From Arthonia radiata (Eukaryota; Ascomycota; Arthoniomycetes; Arthoniales; Arthoniaceae), in assembly GCA_002989075.1 (NCBI GenBank), contig PSQN01000007.1, forward strand, positions 62,001-126,000: a stretch of 64,000 nt of DNA, given 5' to 3'. Positions 25,452 to 36,586 of this stretch are shown here, piece after piece. The notes below the pieces were generated by a model. That model saw only the letters and a program-made list of their open reading frames with translations. It was not told the DNA's origin and did not search any database. The stretch's first letter is position 1. Every line of letters starts with the position of its first letter. A program made the position numbers and the translations under genes.

Positions 25452-25559
25452 GCAAGTGGCCGGCATGAACGATAACCCCCTTTTAGTACAAGTGATGTTC
25501 AAACCGGGCTTCTCACCTTTCGGCATCAGAGACGTGTCCTTCAAATTTTACCTCGTCTT

Positions 25560-25877
25560 TCATAACGAAATAATCGCCCGCCACTGTGGTCGCATCAGCC
25601 TCCATCCGGTTCGGTACCTGTAGAAGACGATCTGCCACCATCCGACTCCACCAGCTTCTAAGTATCTGATTCTGGCGAAGCTGCAAGATCGGCTTCGTTC
25701 CGGGTGAACGACTTGAACACGATCGACCGCTCTGCGCACATCTGGGAGCCAATCTCGTTTGCTCTTATATCTTTTTTGGAGCGCCCGCACGGCTTTTGGG
25801 CTCACTTCAAAGTAGCCAAAGTTGCATCTCTCGCCGTATCCACGCGTGGCAGGCCCAAAAGGTTGTATGTTGTGCAT
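25560..25877 (-). CDS. CxFG-array family protein, copy 7
   Basis: Single exon, 105 aa. It is compact: MHNIQPFGPATRGYGE, motif 1 RCNFGYFEVSP, helix ALQKRYKSKRDWLPDVRRAV, a motif 2 with only its second Cys (RSCSFARIRY), motif 3 WWQIVFYRYRTGW, ending QWRAIISL. It is the same length as copy 8 and shows the minimal domain. Many Arg residues make it strongly basic. Promoter DNA lies downstream of copy 8. Function unknown. Confidence 0.65.
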   Translation of the reverse strand: MHNIQPFGPATRGYGERCNFGYFEVSPKAVRALQKRYKSKRDWLPDVRRAVDRVQVVHPERSRSCSFARIRYLEAGGVGWWQIVFYRYRTGWRLMRPQWRAIISL

Positions 25878-27218
25878 CTAACGGTGCGCCCGGAATAACG
25901 TTGTTAAGTATGCGTTCTGATGTGTAACATGACAACCCTCGGAATGACTTGGTTGTGCAAGCGAACAGATGTGTATCTGATAGCCAGAGCTCGCACATGA
26001 AATACTTATAGCACGCTTCGATATCTACTACATCTGCTCGACTGCTTTGGGGCCAGCTGGCTTTCTGCTAAATAAGTTTGCAAAGTCCCAGAGCGCTTGA
26101 ACGCAGCATTCGACCGAATATATCGTCTGTATGCGGTTATGAGATAATCGCCAACCAACGGCTCGCAACGCGATGACGGCATGATTATGGTCTACGGAAT
26201 GTGGCCAAATCCCTTTCCCATGCTCCTCCGGCTGGCCCAGGCACAAGATACAGTTCTCATAGCAGTGCGTGGCCTGCTGCTCTCCCACACGCGCTTGCGA
26301 AGAAGCTGATTTTGAAGCAGCTGCGACGATCATGGCGCATCGAGCTCGGCATCGCAGGGCGGCAGGGCCAATGCCTTCATGGGACTCGCCAGCGTAACTA
26401 ATCACTTCGCAGGCATAGAGCTGGATTCGGCGCAGTAAGTCTGCTTGTAGGTGCTAATCATAGGGTGGGCTGATCTGTCTTTCTTGTGAAGCTTCTTTCG
26501 GCGGCGCACAACGTCCCTGCCAACGCTCGAAACCTTTTCCGCGTCACCCTTGTCGCCTGCGATGGCTCTCTCGTCGCCATCGGTGCACGGCGAGGAATAG
26601 ATTGCGTTTTCGACGGAAATCAGTTGTGGGTGATGACTTATTTGAGATGAGCAAGCTGATGATCTGAAATGTCAGCTTGTCTGATTGTCTAGCGTGATCA
26701 AAGGGCCACCTTTTACAAAACAGATCTTGCTCCAGATGACCTACATCTCAAAACAGCTGTCATGCCTCAAAACGAGGCAAGTCAAAGCGTTGCAGATGGA
26801 AGGTCTTGACTTTTCGTGGACTTCCAAGTACCCGCTTTGACTGTCACGACTCACCATGTGCGTGTTTTCGTGATCCCAGGTGGGCTCCGTTTCGCAAAGC
26901 CCGGTTGTTCTAGTAACCCTTCCACGTCCATCCAGTCAAAGACATGCTCACAGATCAGTAGACTATTCACCCATGACATCTTCCCTTACGGCATAACCTG
27001 AGGATCATCTATCCCTGCTTCAGCATCATCGCATCATGTCTTCTACGATACAGCCCCCCACCAAATCAAACGTCCAAACGATACTAGGGCTTGGCGGGCA
27101 AAAGGCAAGAGATGAAGCCGCACCTCCCAGCACAGTCAACGCTTGGGTCTGTGGAACAGCTGATGCTGAAACTCAAGCGGAGGGACTAATGGCCTCTCTC
27201 TGCCCTCGCCGGCACTCC
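25878..27218. other. 1.3-kb spacer in the array, with a weak coding-like patch
   Basis: No array member was found here by the motif 1 search. A plus-strand stretch at about 26490-26630 has a protein-like codon pattern (NARNLFRVTLVACDGS, then IGARRGIDCVFDG) but no ATG of its own. A GTAAGT donor at 26435 follows a short ATG frame (MGLASVTNHFAG), but I could not join the two with a consistent phase. This could be a small unrelated gene or a relic. Confidence 0.25.
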
Positions 27219-27536
27219 TCAGAACTGTATATGCCCAATGTATTGTGCGAGGACGTTCCACCTGCTCCTGTAGAATCTTATGCAAAAGCGCCGCCCGTGT
27301 GTGATAACATCGGCAAAGCAGCAATTCTGGCACTCGACTTCGTGTTCCATGTAGTAGTCTTCGATAATCGGACGCAACATTGCCATCCAATTCCGCCGCG
27401 CTCCTTCGATCTCGTGCAGTTGCTGGAGAGCTGATGCGCGTATCACGAAGTGTCCGAAGCTGCACCGCTCGCGGTATGAGGCGTGAATTAGGACGCGGTA
27501 GCCGGGATCGTACGCGAATAGAGGCATGCTAAACAT
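27219..27536 (-). CDS. CxFG-array family protein, copy 8
   Basis: Single exon, 105 aa from the ATG at 27536 (MFSMPLFAYDPGYR); an in-frame extension upstream to 27614 is possible. Motif 1 RERCSFGHFVI, helix with RRNWMAMLRPIIEDYY, motif 2 CQNCCFADV, motif 3 FCIRFYRSRW, ending YIGHIQF, where the usual last Trp is Tyr. Same length and layout as copy 7. Function unknown. Confidence 0.62.
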   Translation of the reverse strand: MFSMPLFAYDPGYRVLIHASYRERCSFGHFVIRASALQQLHEIEGARRNWMAMLRPIIEDYYMEHEVECQNCCFADVITHGRRFCIRFYRSRWNVLAQYIGHIQF

Positions 27537-27864
27537 GATCGGGCTACGTCGAGTAGTCAAGTTACTAGGATGATACGGACCATGGTTCAGCTGCTTTGAT
27601 TGTAGCCACTGCACGGGCTCTTGTATACCCTTGTTGCTTGAAGCGTGCGCTTCCTAGATAACAGCTGGCTTTTACCTGTTGCAGTCTCGCAAGAGCAAGC
27701 TGTAGTTGAGCTCCGCACGACAGATATGATCTAAATGCAACCATTAAATTATTCGAGGTGTCGTAGGTTGCGAGAAGTGGTTTATTTTATATCAGGCAGC
27801 ATTCTGCTGATTTCGAACGTTACAAGCACGACCTTGAAGGATCGCGTGTCCTACGATCTCCCGC

Positions 27865-28332
27865 CTATAGCTCAACAACGCCGACCCAGCGCTGCTGCCT
27901 GCGACACTCGCGAGATTGCGAGCCTTTGTAGAACACAAGCTCCATATACTGTTTTTGCTTGAACAGGTAGTGATGAAACTTCCGGCGGGCGGTCGGTTCC
28001 TGGTAGACCACGAGGACGAAGTTGCACGACCGGCAATTCCTTTCCTGTGCAGCGTGGTATTTCTCGATAATTTCGCGCATCTTGCTTGATTTGATCGGTC
28101 AGCGACTTATGCGGTCAAATACATGGCGATGATCTCGTTCGGCTTACGGAAGCCATCGCGACTGTGACTCGAACTTCTTATCAAGCTCTGCACAGGCCCT
28201 GGGGATGACCTCGAACTCCCCAAAATCGCAGACGCCTCGGACGGAGGTGCGACGCTGAACTTGCCCGGTTGGTTGTTCTTGAAGGCAAGGGCTCTCAGGC
28301 TTGCCACCACAGAGGAAGTACCGCCGGAACAT
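27865..28332 (-). CDS. CxFG-array family protein, copy 9
   Basis: Exons 28332-28148 and 28084-27865, 134 aa. The 63-nt intron (GTAAGC donor, GCTGAC branch, TCAAG acceptor) is phase 2 but lies between the Trp of the helix (SQSRWLP) and KMREIIEKY, not after motif 2 as in copies 2-5. Motif 1 VCDFGEFEVIP, LDKKFESQSRW, motif 2 CRSCNFVLVVY, motif 3 YMELVFYKGSQS, ending QRWVGVVEL. Together with copies 10 and 11 it carries the LDKK(Y/F) signature, so these three are the closest relatives. Function unknown. Confidence 0.63.
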
Positions 28333-29847
28333 CGCTACCGGCCGTTTTTAGTTGCTGGCTGGCCGAGTGAGCAGTGGCGATTGAGCCGAACACAATGAAA
28401 AGGCTTCGTGATTGGTGTTGATCTTTTATCTTGCCTGTTCTCGTGTCTTTGTATAAGGTCATTTCATGCGCTGCTTTTGGAGGGTGACTCGCGCGTTGCG
28501 ACAGCTGGCATCAGGGTGCATACAGGGATGCACGAGACATGCGCGTCAGCAGACCTGATTAGATATTAATCTATTGCAGTCATTATCGAACTCGGCACGT
28601 ATTACAATCGTCGGAGCTGGGAATCTATACCACCGCCTACTTATTTCTTACAACGACAACAATAAAATCCTCACAATAGCATCATAATGCCACTTTCCGT
28701 CATCGAGTGGGCTCCTCGGCTTTCGTGAGAGCATACATTCAGCATTCGACTTGACGCACTAGCATTACAACCAAGCTGGCGTAGCTGGGTGCTCGCTGGT
28801 AAATCACTGACAAACATGCGCAATTTTTGCAGGTGCTTCAATGTCCGTTATGCCAATGTTGAATCCAATTGCAATATTCTGCTTGCAAATCGGGGCTACG
28901 CCACGGCGGCGCGAGGAACGAGGCCGACGTGCCATGAGACGGCGAGGATTTGACACGGCAATCAAGCGATTATACCTTCGTCAAGAGCAATGAAGAAGTT
29001 CCGTACCTAATACGGTAGTACAGAAGAAGGTCAGGGGTCGTCAAGAGTCAATGCCTTAAGTTGATACGCGTAGCGCGTGCTATGTGTTTTTGCCACGTCC
29101 TTTGCGAAGACTTTCATGGATAGAGAGCCGTAATGTTGCAGACGTGTTCTGTGTATGTAATAGCTGAATGCGGACCTGCGCAGCACCGACGGTGCCACAT
29201 TCACACCTTGAAAGTGCTCTTCTGAGTGGACCCCTATGAACACTTCGCGCGCCCTCATCCACGTCTCCAGTGGGCATTAAGCCGGTCCGGCCGGCGTACT
29301 CAGGGTCGTTGATCTCGACACTTTGGCGCGCAGGTGCCGGCAATGTTGCATTGATCACACACCCGTTCAGCTGTCTTATTGGCATCTCGGATAGACATGA
29401 AGCTCTACGAGAAGACAGACGAAGCCGACATCGACCTGTGAATCGCAGTGACCTCCTACAAGCAAATGCTTTTTGGTTGTGAAATATAAGCATCATGCAT
29501 AGGATATTGTGCGCTACAAGACATATCATGTTGGTTGGTCACTTCGTCTACGCTAAAGGCCTAGTCAGAGGCTTATAGCCTGGCGCGGCCACATGGCCTA
29601 GCCCAAGGTGAGTCTCCACTGTCCACAACGTGTTTTCTGTTGTTTCCAGAGGCGATGTCGAGAGTTGAAACAGATGCGCTGTCTGGAAACGTCCATCTCG
29701 ATAGCGAAACACACTAGGGTGGTGCTCTCTCAGAATGCATTGTGTAGACGCATAGCGCTCGCTCTGTGATGAAGGTGGTTACGTTGGTTAGGAAGATAGT
29801 TTGATCTTGAAATGACATAAGCACTGAGCAGCGCGCTTCCCGCTCAG
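28333..29847. other. 1.5-kb spacer between array copies 9 and 10
   Basis: No array motif seen. Minus-strand frames at 29031-29258 (EVFIGVHSEEHF, then VNVAPSVLRRSAFSYY) and 29080-29529 overlap in different frames. They faintly recall the start of a BTB/POZ-like domain, but not enough to call. Confidence 0.3.
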
Positions 29848-30216
29848 TCAAGGCGCTACAAGCGCCGTCCAAATCGGCGGCGTCCCCTCCAGCATTTCTT
29901 GTCTGCTCGCGTAAAATCGAATCTTCATCTCATCGCCCGGGTCTTGCGATCGGCGGGGGACTATGCTTTCGTTCGCGGCTGATAGATAAGTGACCAAAGC
30001 GAACCTGCAGCTCTCGGTCTCGCGCGCATGGCTTTGATGTTCTTGCTCTACCTTATGTTGGACGATGGGAATCCAAACGTATTGGGATCGGTACTTTTTG
30101 TCGAGGGCGGTGCAGGCCTCCGCAGTCACTCCAAATTCTCCGAAATAGCATTCTAGGCTCAACGGCTGCGAGTTTGATGTGTTTGGGCGACGGCAAAGAA
30201 GCCAGCGAAGTAACAT
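29848..30216 (-). CDS. CxFG-array family protein, copy 10
   Basis: Single exon, 122 aa from the ATG at 30216 (MLLRWLLCRRPNTSNS). Motif 1 LECYFGEFGVT, then ACTALDKKYRSQYVW, the helix with VQHKVEQEH, motif 2 with only its second Cys (ESCRFALVTY), a charged loop, motif 3 MKIRFYASRQEM, ending PIWTALVAP. The frame extends upstream without stop to 30387, but that part lacks similarity to other copies. The N-terminal leucines are too short and too basic for a clear signal peptide. Function unknown. Confidence 0.63.
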   Translation of the reverse strand: MLLRWLLCRRPNTSNSQPLSLECYFGEFGVTAEACTALDKKYRSQYVWIPIVQHKVEQEHQSHARETESCRFALVTYLSAANESIVPRRSQDPGDEMKIRFYASRQEMLEGTPPIWTALVAP

Positions 30217-30565
30217 ACTGGGTCGTGTTCGTCTGTGCGGAGCTGTGTTGCCGAGGAAATCGAAAGGTTTTCGCAAATATGAGGTGGTTTTCCAGCCAGA
30301 CGATACTGTTACTAAGGTAACTTGGTGCTGCAATCGACTCATAGTGAGCCGCGCCATGTAGTACTTGTGTCCTCGCCGGCTAGTCAACTCACCTTTGCGA
30401 CAGCTGGTATCCTTATCTTCATTGTCGTGCCTTGAAAAAGTCTATCGGCGGACACGGGGCATGTGAGTTAATTGCCGAATGTAGCGATATAATCTTGCAG
30501 AGCCAGTTTCAGCCGAGCGCGGATGCCATGCATTTATCTGCTGATCTTCCATCTATCCGCGTCAC

Positions 30566-30952
30566 CTACAGATCCACGTACTTCGTCCACAACGGTCGGT
30601 CTTTCCGTCTGAAATGCCGCTCGCTCTCGTAGAAGCTAATATCCAAACGACGCATCTTGATCTTAACCTTCATCGTTCGCGTAAGCGCAATGCCGCGGTG
30701 AATTTCCTCGTAGTCGACGAGGGCAAAGCGGCAACGAGCTCGATTAGAGCCCTCTCTGGTCTCATAAGCCCGCTCGACTTTGCTTAGCACGATATTGGAC
30801 CATCTGTCGAGTTCTTGCGGACATCTGTATTTCTTGTCGAGACTTCTGCAGGCCGTCTCCGTCACTTGATACAGACCAAAGCTACACTGCTGACTCAAGG
30901 GTTGGAATTGTTCGAATCTGGGTTCCACCCGACTGCGAAAGCAAAGAACCAT
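30566..30952 (-). CDS. CxFG-array family protein, copy 11
   Basis: Single exon, 128 aa. MVLCFRSRVEPRFEQFQPLS leads to motif 1 QQCSFGLYQVT, then ACRSLDKKYRCPQELDRW, motif 2 reduced to RARCRFALVDY, a basic loop, motif 3 LDISFYESERHF, ending LWTKYVDL. It is most like copy 10: both have QPLS before motif 1 and ACxxLDKKYR after it. It is the right-hand end of the array. Function unknown. Confidence 0.65.
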   Translation of the reverse strand: MVLCFRSRVEPRFEQFQPLSQQCSFGLYQVTETACRSLDKKYRCPQELDRWSNIVLSKVERAYETREGSNRARCRFALVDYEEIHRGIALTRTMKVKIKMRRLDISFYESERHFRRKDRPLWTKYVDL

Positions 30953-33380
30953 GGCTGTCGAGTTTCAGAGCTATGCAACACTGCAAAGAGCATGTCAGGA
31001 TATTGATCGCACCTTTGAGCATTGCCAGATTGCTCCATATTGTGCCCAGTCAGATGACACACGATAAGTGTAGTACGTTATATCTTATCTTATCCTGTGT
31101 TCTATGATTGATGAAAGCTGTCGTCTTAGTGCAGGCAATAGACAGGTGCCGAAGGTGTGCAATCATTCAGGTATGATTAGATGTACTTGCCAAACTCAGC
31201 CATACGATAAGCGCGAGGAATGCCGTGGAGCCCTCCGTCGTTGAAGCGCTATTCTGCAAGTACTAGCCTGTCGCAGCCACGCTGTGGACACGAATCATGA
31301 CATTGTATCTTCGCGCCGAAACACAAAGCCATTGTTGCAGTACCCACGGCACAGGAGATTGCGCAATTGATCTTCGTGGTAGCTATCTCTTGCATCAAGT
31401 ACTATCCGGATGCAGATGAACTGTTGACGCACCAAGCCCGTTAAATGCCAGCTCCGACGAATCGTCATTGCAAGCTGCGCATTGTTACTAGTCCGCGCAG
31501 CCTGAGACCAGCCATAGGCTTTGAAGTCTTTCCAAGACGGCCTCGCCGCAAGCTCCTGGATGTGCTCGCAACAATATGTCGACTGCTAACACCGTTTCCC
31601 AGTTCCGGAACGGTCTCGTGCAAACGCGTGAGAGCCACGTAAATGCGTTTAACGTAGTTTCGCCCTACATTGGCGGCATAGTGGTATGGGCTCGCAGACG
31701 AGGCATACAGGCCCCTTTTTTCGAAACGGTGAGGTTACAGCTAGCATGAGCTGGAGCAGCTGCGGCATCCTCGGACCCAAGATTGTGCCTTGGGTCTGAT
31801 ACGCGCCGTACGCGCCAGCAGCCAAAAACGCCACGATCGCGTGGCAGTAGCCAGTGGTAGACAGACGGCTCCGCTAAGTCGATGCGGCGCGCTTTCTGTG
31901 TTCGACCATGAGAAGGAAATGCAACCTTGCTTGCGGACTGACTCTCTTAGAGTTAGCTGTAGTTTGGCTGCTGCTTGCATGACAAAATAGATCGTTCGGC
32001 CCCCACTCGGGCGACCCGCAAGACGTTGCAGAGCCACATTGGTCGACCTCGTATTTCTCAGCAGCGACAGGTTTGACATTGCGCATCACATGTCGGGCGC
32101 GTAACCTTCACGACAATGAAGCCGTCGCCTGCGCAATACTCGTACGCTCATCGTCCCTCCGTGAGTCGGGGCAGAGGACCGGGGAGGGCGCGCACGTTGC
32201 TCTACTGCCTTCAGGATGAGGATGTCCAGTGTCTGCAAACGTTGCGAGTCTGTTTTTGGCCCCTGTCATCACACGAGGAGCACGTGGTAAAGGAAGGATG
32301 ACGGCAGGGCGGTAAGCACAGACTGTCCCTCTGGCCACATGTCGTTTGCAGCGTAGATCAGACGACTCATTGGCGGCCGATTCAACGCCCTCCAGTGGTG
32401 GGCCTCGGTGAATTATGGATCGAGGAGCAATCGTCAAACTCAGCAGGAGGCTGGAGCAGACGGAGCCTTTCGAAGGAGCTGGTGAGAGTCCGGCCAGGGA
32501 TCCTCACGTCAGTGTGATGTGGGATCCACGGCCACGACCATGCTGGCTGATGCAGACGAAGATGATGATGACGAGGATGACCATCAGTGTTCGCGTGACC
32601 CTGACCGGTTGCTTATTCCGGCTGACGCGAGGTCGCAGAATAGGTTATCCAGAAATCCGACAGCCGCGTTGCGAGGAAGCGTATGGCGGGCTAGGGTGCA
32701 CATCATGTTGGGCGTACCTACAGCAACCTGGCGTGTCTTCCTTGGGGCGCAATGGGGCATGTCAATGCAGGGCTTGGGGTGGAAGGAATGGCAGGCGGAA
32801 AGGCGTGGAGATTGAAATGAAAGGAGCGGTGTGACTAGCCTCACGGAGTTAATGCCTGTTATTCCCTGTGGCTGGTGCTTCTGGAGGCTCAGTTTACACA
32901 GGCCGCTAGTGCCTTCTCGGACTCTGGAGACGATCTGCGTCCGAGCTCCGACGGAGCGCGATCTTCCATTCCTTCCCGTCTTCTTCTCGAAGAGGACACC
33001 TGTTGAAACACGCCCGAAAGGCAGATGCCGTTCCATCACAGCTCAGTAACACTCTGGAGTCATCCGTCTGGACACCCGGCATGATCTGATAGAGAGATGA
33101 ACCCCTCTTAGGCGATCCGAGGAGATTAAGGGTCTCGCGGTGGAGAATGTGTTGACTAAATTGGATAGTAACTACCTACCAATAATGTATGTAAATAAAG
33201 AAATAGGAAGATAAACCCAGAGTCCTGCCTGGTCCTCGGTAGTCCTAAAATGGTCATGCCTTGCATGCCTCCCCTCAAAACAAACCCCTGGGTGGGTCCC
33301 CAATGCGCCAGATGCCGTCACCTCATGCGCGAACCTGTATTGGTCAAGGATGAAAATAGAAATCACTACGACGTCGAGCG
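30953..33380. other. 2.4-kb gene-free stretch right of the array
   Basis: No supported gene, tRNA or transposon end. Many short overlapping frames exist on both strands but none carries a motif or fitting introns. The last part (33050-33380) is the likely wetA 3' flank. Confidence 0.45.
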
Positions 33381-35423
33381 TCATGCGAAAAGTCCACTCC
33401 GTTCCAACGCCGTCATGTCGCCGCCGGCCTCCATGACTGCTCGCTGGGCAGCCTCGCTCAGCTGCTTTCGACGCTCTCGTGCTTCCTTTTCCCGCCGTGC
33501 TTTCGTCTTGCTCGAGCCAGATGGTGCCACGCCCGTCAGGATGCGCTTGCTGTCTGACGGCGTGAAATTGACGAAGCCGACGTTGCCGGATGATGCGGGG
33601 TCGCGCATGCTTTGCCGTGGAGGCGAAGCGCTCGACTTGCTCCGGCCGTGAATCTTCGTTTGTCGTGATGCTCTTCGTGAGTTCGCGGCGGACGAGTTGG
33701 CCGATGACGGGCCACTGCTTGGTAATTGAACAGACGGTCGCCGGCTTGAGTGGAGATGTGGCATCGATGGATGGCGTTGATACGAGTGACCAACGGGGGC
33801 ACTCGTTGCATACGGCATGGACGGCGGTCCCATCTCGTTGGCACCGGGCTGGCAGTTCATCATGAGACTGGACGACGACGTCGCCGGATAGTAGCTTCCA
33901 TACTGTTGCGTTTGAGATGGTGGCATGGCTGGTGCGGATGTTTGACGATGCGTGCGAGTACCATAGTGTCCCCCGTTGGTGGTAGCGCCGCTGCTGGCAG
34001 GCGGCCACCATGATTGCACTTTCGACTCTTCAAACGACGGCAGTGAGTGCTGCGGGTGAGCATGTTGCTGGTGATGCGAGGTATCGAGCTGCAGCTCAAA
34101 CGGCGACGTCGAGTTCTCATTCCATGATTGTTGGTGGTCTACTTGCGGGCTGGTGATGACAGAGTCCATCGAAAAGTCGTTGAAGTTAGGTGTTACAGGT
34201 GTGGGACTAGAGCGGTGGTACGGGCCAAACTGGTTCTGAGCGGGTGGAGACTGTCCTAGCGCATAGTTGGCCGGGGTTGAGACACCGTGATGATACTGCG
34301 ATGAGGTACCATTTGCGCGCATGCTGGGCGATTGTTTAACGTGGTGCAATGGCGGGGTTGGCGGTGTCGCGTGAGAAGGCTGGTAGCTGTAGTGTTCTGC
34401 CCTTTGCTCCAGGCGGTTCGCCCAAGCGTCGTGTGTGGGATGGCGTGAGATCATGGGTTGTGCCATGATTGGCGAGGATATGATCAGATCTTGATCGAGG
34501 CTGAAGGGTAAGACAGCAGAATCAACGTGGCCGCAGGATCCGAGAGCGCTGTCGAGAGAGAGGGAGGAGGAGTCGCTGGCAGCACGCCGATGCTGTTGAT
34601 GATGCTGATGACCTGATGGATGTTTGGGGTGGTGTTTGAGATCGGAAGAGGGGCGCGAGCAGGGACTAAGAGGGAAAGCATCGGAAGTAGTGATAGAGGA
34701 CTCGTGGAGGTTTTGTGGGTGCGCAGCATCGGTGCTGATGCAGAGTGGGGAATCTGGTGCCTCATGGGGCAACGCGGACGGATCCTGTAACTTGGGGGCC
34801 ACCTGGACACCGCTCTGTGGCTGAGGGGAGGAAGGGTCTGTAATGTCGCCACGGAGGGCATAATCAGCCAGGCATTATTGCAAGAAAGAGAGAGGGACGG
34901 GAGGGTGCGGATGAGGGCGGTGGATCGCGAGAATGCGAGGGAGCGAGGTTTGGGTGTGGTGGCTATTCGCAGGGTGTGTTCGGTTGGGCCGGCCGAGAGA
35001 GGGTGGAAGAGTGACTCGAGCGCTCGCGTGTTGGGGCCAAAGTTGTACTGTAGGAGTACGCACGCCGAGCGACAGCGTCACGAATGGCATCGCAACGATC
35101 GGCGCGGAACGAACAAGAACGTGGAAAAACTTACCCATGCCGTCTTTTGCCCTTGGCGAGCCTGGAACATCGAAAAATAGGCTAAATTCAGAATGATCGC
35201 CGGTGTGGTCACTGCTGCTGTTGCTGAGCTCCACGGGGTCCGAGTCGATGAACTGATCAAAGAGCGCGTCGTCGTGGTGGTGCTGCTGCTGCTGCTGTTG
35301 TTCGTTGTCGTGATGCGCGGACCAGTGGGATTGAGAGTGCTGATGGCGCCGTGTTGGTGAGCACTGTTGCTCCTCGTGAGCCGCTTTGTTCGCCAGCCGG
35401 AAGCTCTGCGACATCATTGCCAT
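33381..35423 (-). CDS. wetA: Conidiation regulator WetA
   Basis: Two exons, 35423-35135 and 34837-33381, joined over a 297-nt intron (GTAAGT donor, ATTACAG acceptor, phase 1); 581 aa. The N-terminus has HHHDDALFDQFIDSD, the WetA-type leader, inside His/Gln runs. The middle is Ser/Pro/His-rich and disordered. The C-terminal 68 residues are the conserved WetA/ESC1 block: GFVNFTPSDSKRILTG, then a basic KTKARREKEARERRK helix and LSEAAQRAV. In Aspergillus, WetA acts late in the BrlA-AbaA-WetA cascade, in spore-wall maturation and spore metabolism; here that role is inferred by homology. CATTCC sites upstream fit AbaA control. The intron is unusually long for this window. Confidence 0.92.
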
Positions 35424-36586
35424 GGCGTGTCAGACAAGGGCGGGACAGCGTGTGTCGGTAGTGGTGCACGTGACTGGCCTCCGCTCGCTGCGAGTGCTGA
35501 TGAGGATGACGAAGCGTGGGATGATCGACGCGGTACTGTGTTATTCCTTGCAAGTAAATGGAATTGTCCGTTGCATAAAGGCGGTGGAGCTGCTGCAAGC
35601 CCTTGACGCGGTGCAGATATATAGCAAGCGCGTCGTCTGCCAACCAGCCTCCATCTTTCGCGCTGGAATGTCCTCTTGGTCAGCAAATGCGCTGGCAGGT
35701 CTAGTCGAAATGGACCACTTCCTTTGAAAAAGGGCTTGACAGGGAGCATTCCACGCGCATTCCGCTTTCAGGCCTGCTCATTTCGAGGAATGTTGAACCG
35801 ATATTTGCGGGGCGCGAGGCCAGACAAAGGTGCATTGTTGCATTGGGCGAAGCCCCTTGACAACGCTGTCATAAGGGCTTGCGCCATTACTCCGTACATG
35901 AGTACCTCGAACAAATGGCCGGCATGAACGAAGCGGGATGTTAGCGATAACCAAGCGCGTGGCACACGGGCACTGTGGTGGCGCGGCAAGTCCGGGCGGC
36001 TCGCCTTACAATCGCAACTCTTTCTGCAATAGACTTTGATACCAGCCGAAAATCTTACAGAGTCATCGCCGTTCGCTGCTTGATCCTTTTGAACCTTCCT
36101 CTCGTTCTCTGTCGCGACAAACATGGAGAGTGGCAGCCTCCTCAATACAGATCAGGGACATGAAGAGACCATACCAACCACGTCATTATCCCTCCTCGCC
36201 CATTGGCTTCCATCCCCACAGTACTCGTCCCTTCTTGGTGGCGGTGTGCACTGGGAAAGCCCAGCATGCACGCCAAATGATAGGTGAGCCCAGATACTGC
36301 GTGATAGTCGCCGCCTTCACCGTTTGACGGCGTGATGGGTTGAGGGTGAAGTGCGAGGGCAGAGCGAGCGAAGAGCGGTCAAGAGGGGAATTGCAACTGC
36401 CTCGCCATTGACGGATAAACTCTTTTCCGAGATACGCTTGCCCCTTCCGGCGGCGTGGAGGGTTTCCCAAATGGTCTGACGGAGCCAAGCTTCATTTCTT
36501 CGACCACCTCGTAACCCTGCGCTCCGCACACTTCATCTATCACCCTGTACGAGCTACGCCGCAGAGCAAGCACACGCGCTGCCGAC
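35424..36586. other. Divergent intergenic wetA-SDH5
   Basis: 1.16 kb shared by two divergent genes. Apart from the CATTCC cluster I see no gene; short frames here overlap the wetA leader. Confidence 0.5.
35665..35792. promoter_or_regulatory. Cluster of four CATTCC (AbaA/TEAD-type) sites upstream of wetA
   Basis: CATTCC occurs at 35747-35752 and 35758-35763 on the plus strand and at 35665-35670 and 35787-35792 on the minus strand. They lie about 240-370 bp before the wetA ATG. CATTCY is the known response element of the TEA/ATTS factor AbaA, which activates wetA in Aspergillus. The density is far above chance for a 6-mer. The start of SDH5 is about 800 bp away on the other side. Confidence 0.6.

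Noticed and set aside
26028-26405. A twelfth array copy on the minus strand
   Set aside because: A few faint resemblances only; neither the CxFG motif nor the CxxC-FA motif is present in one frame.
27036-27434. 132-codon plus-strand frame
   Set aside because: It is antisense to array copy 8, which has clear family motifs.
19188-31000. CRISPR-like or phage-like array
   Set aside because: The repeated units are spliced protein genes in a eukaryotic genome, not short direct repeats.
32584-33039. 151-codon minus-strand frame
   Set aside because: No motif, no fitting splice sites, odd composition; reads as chance.
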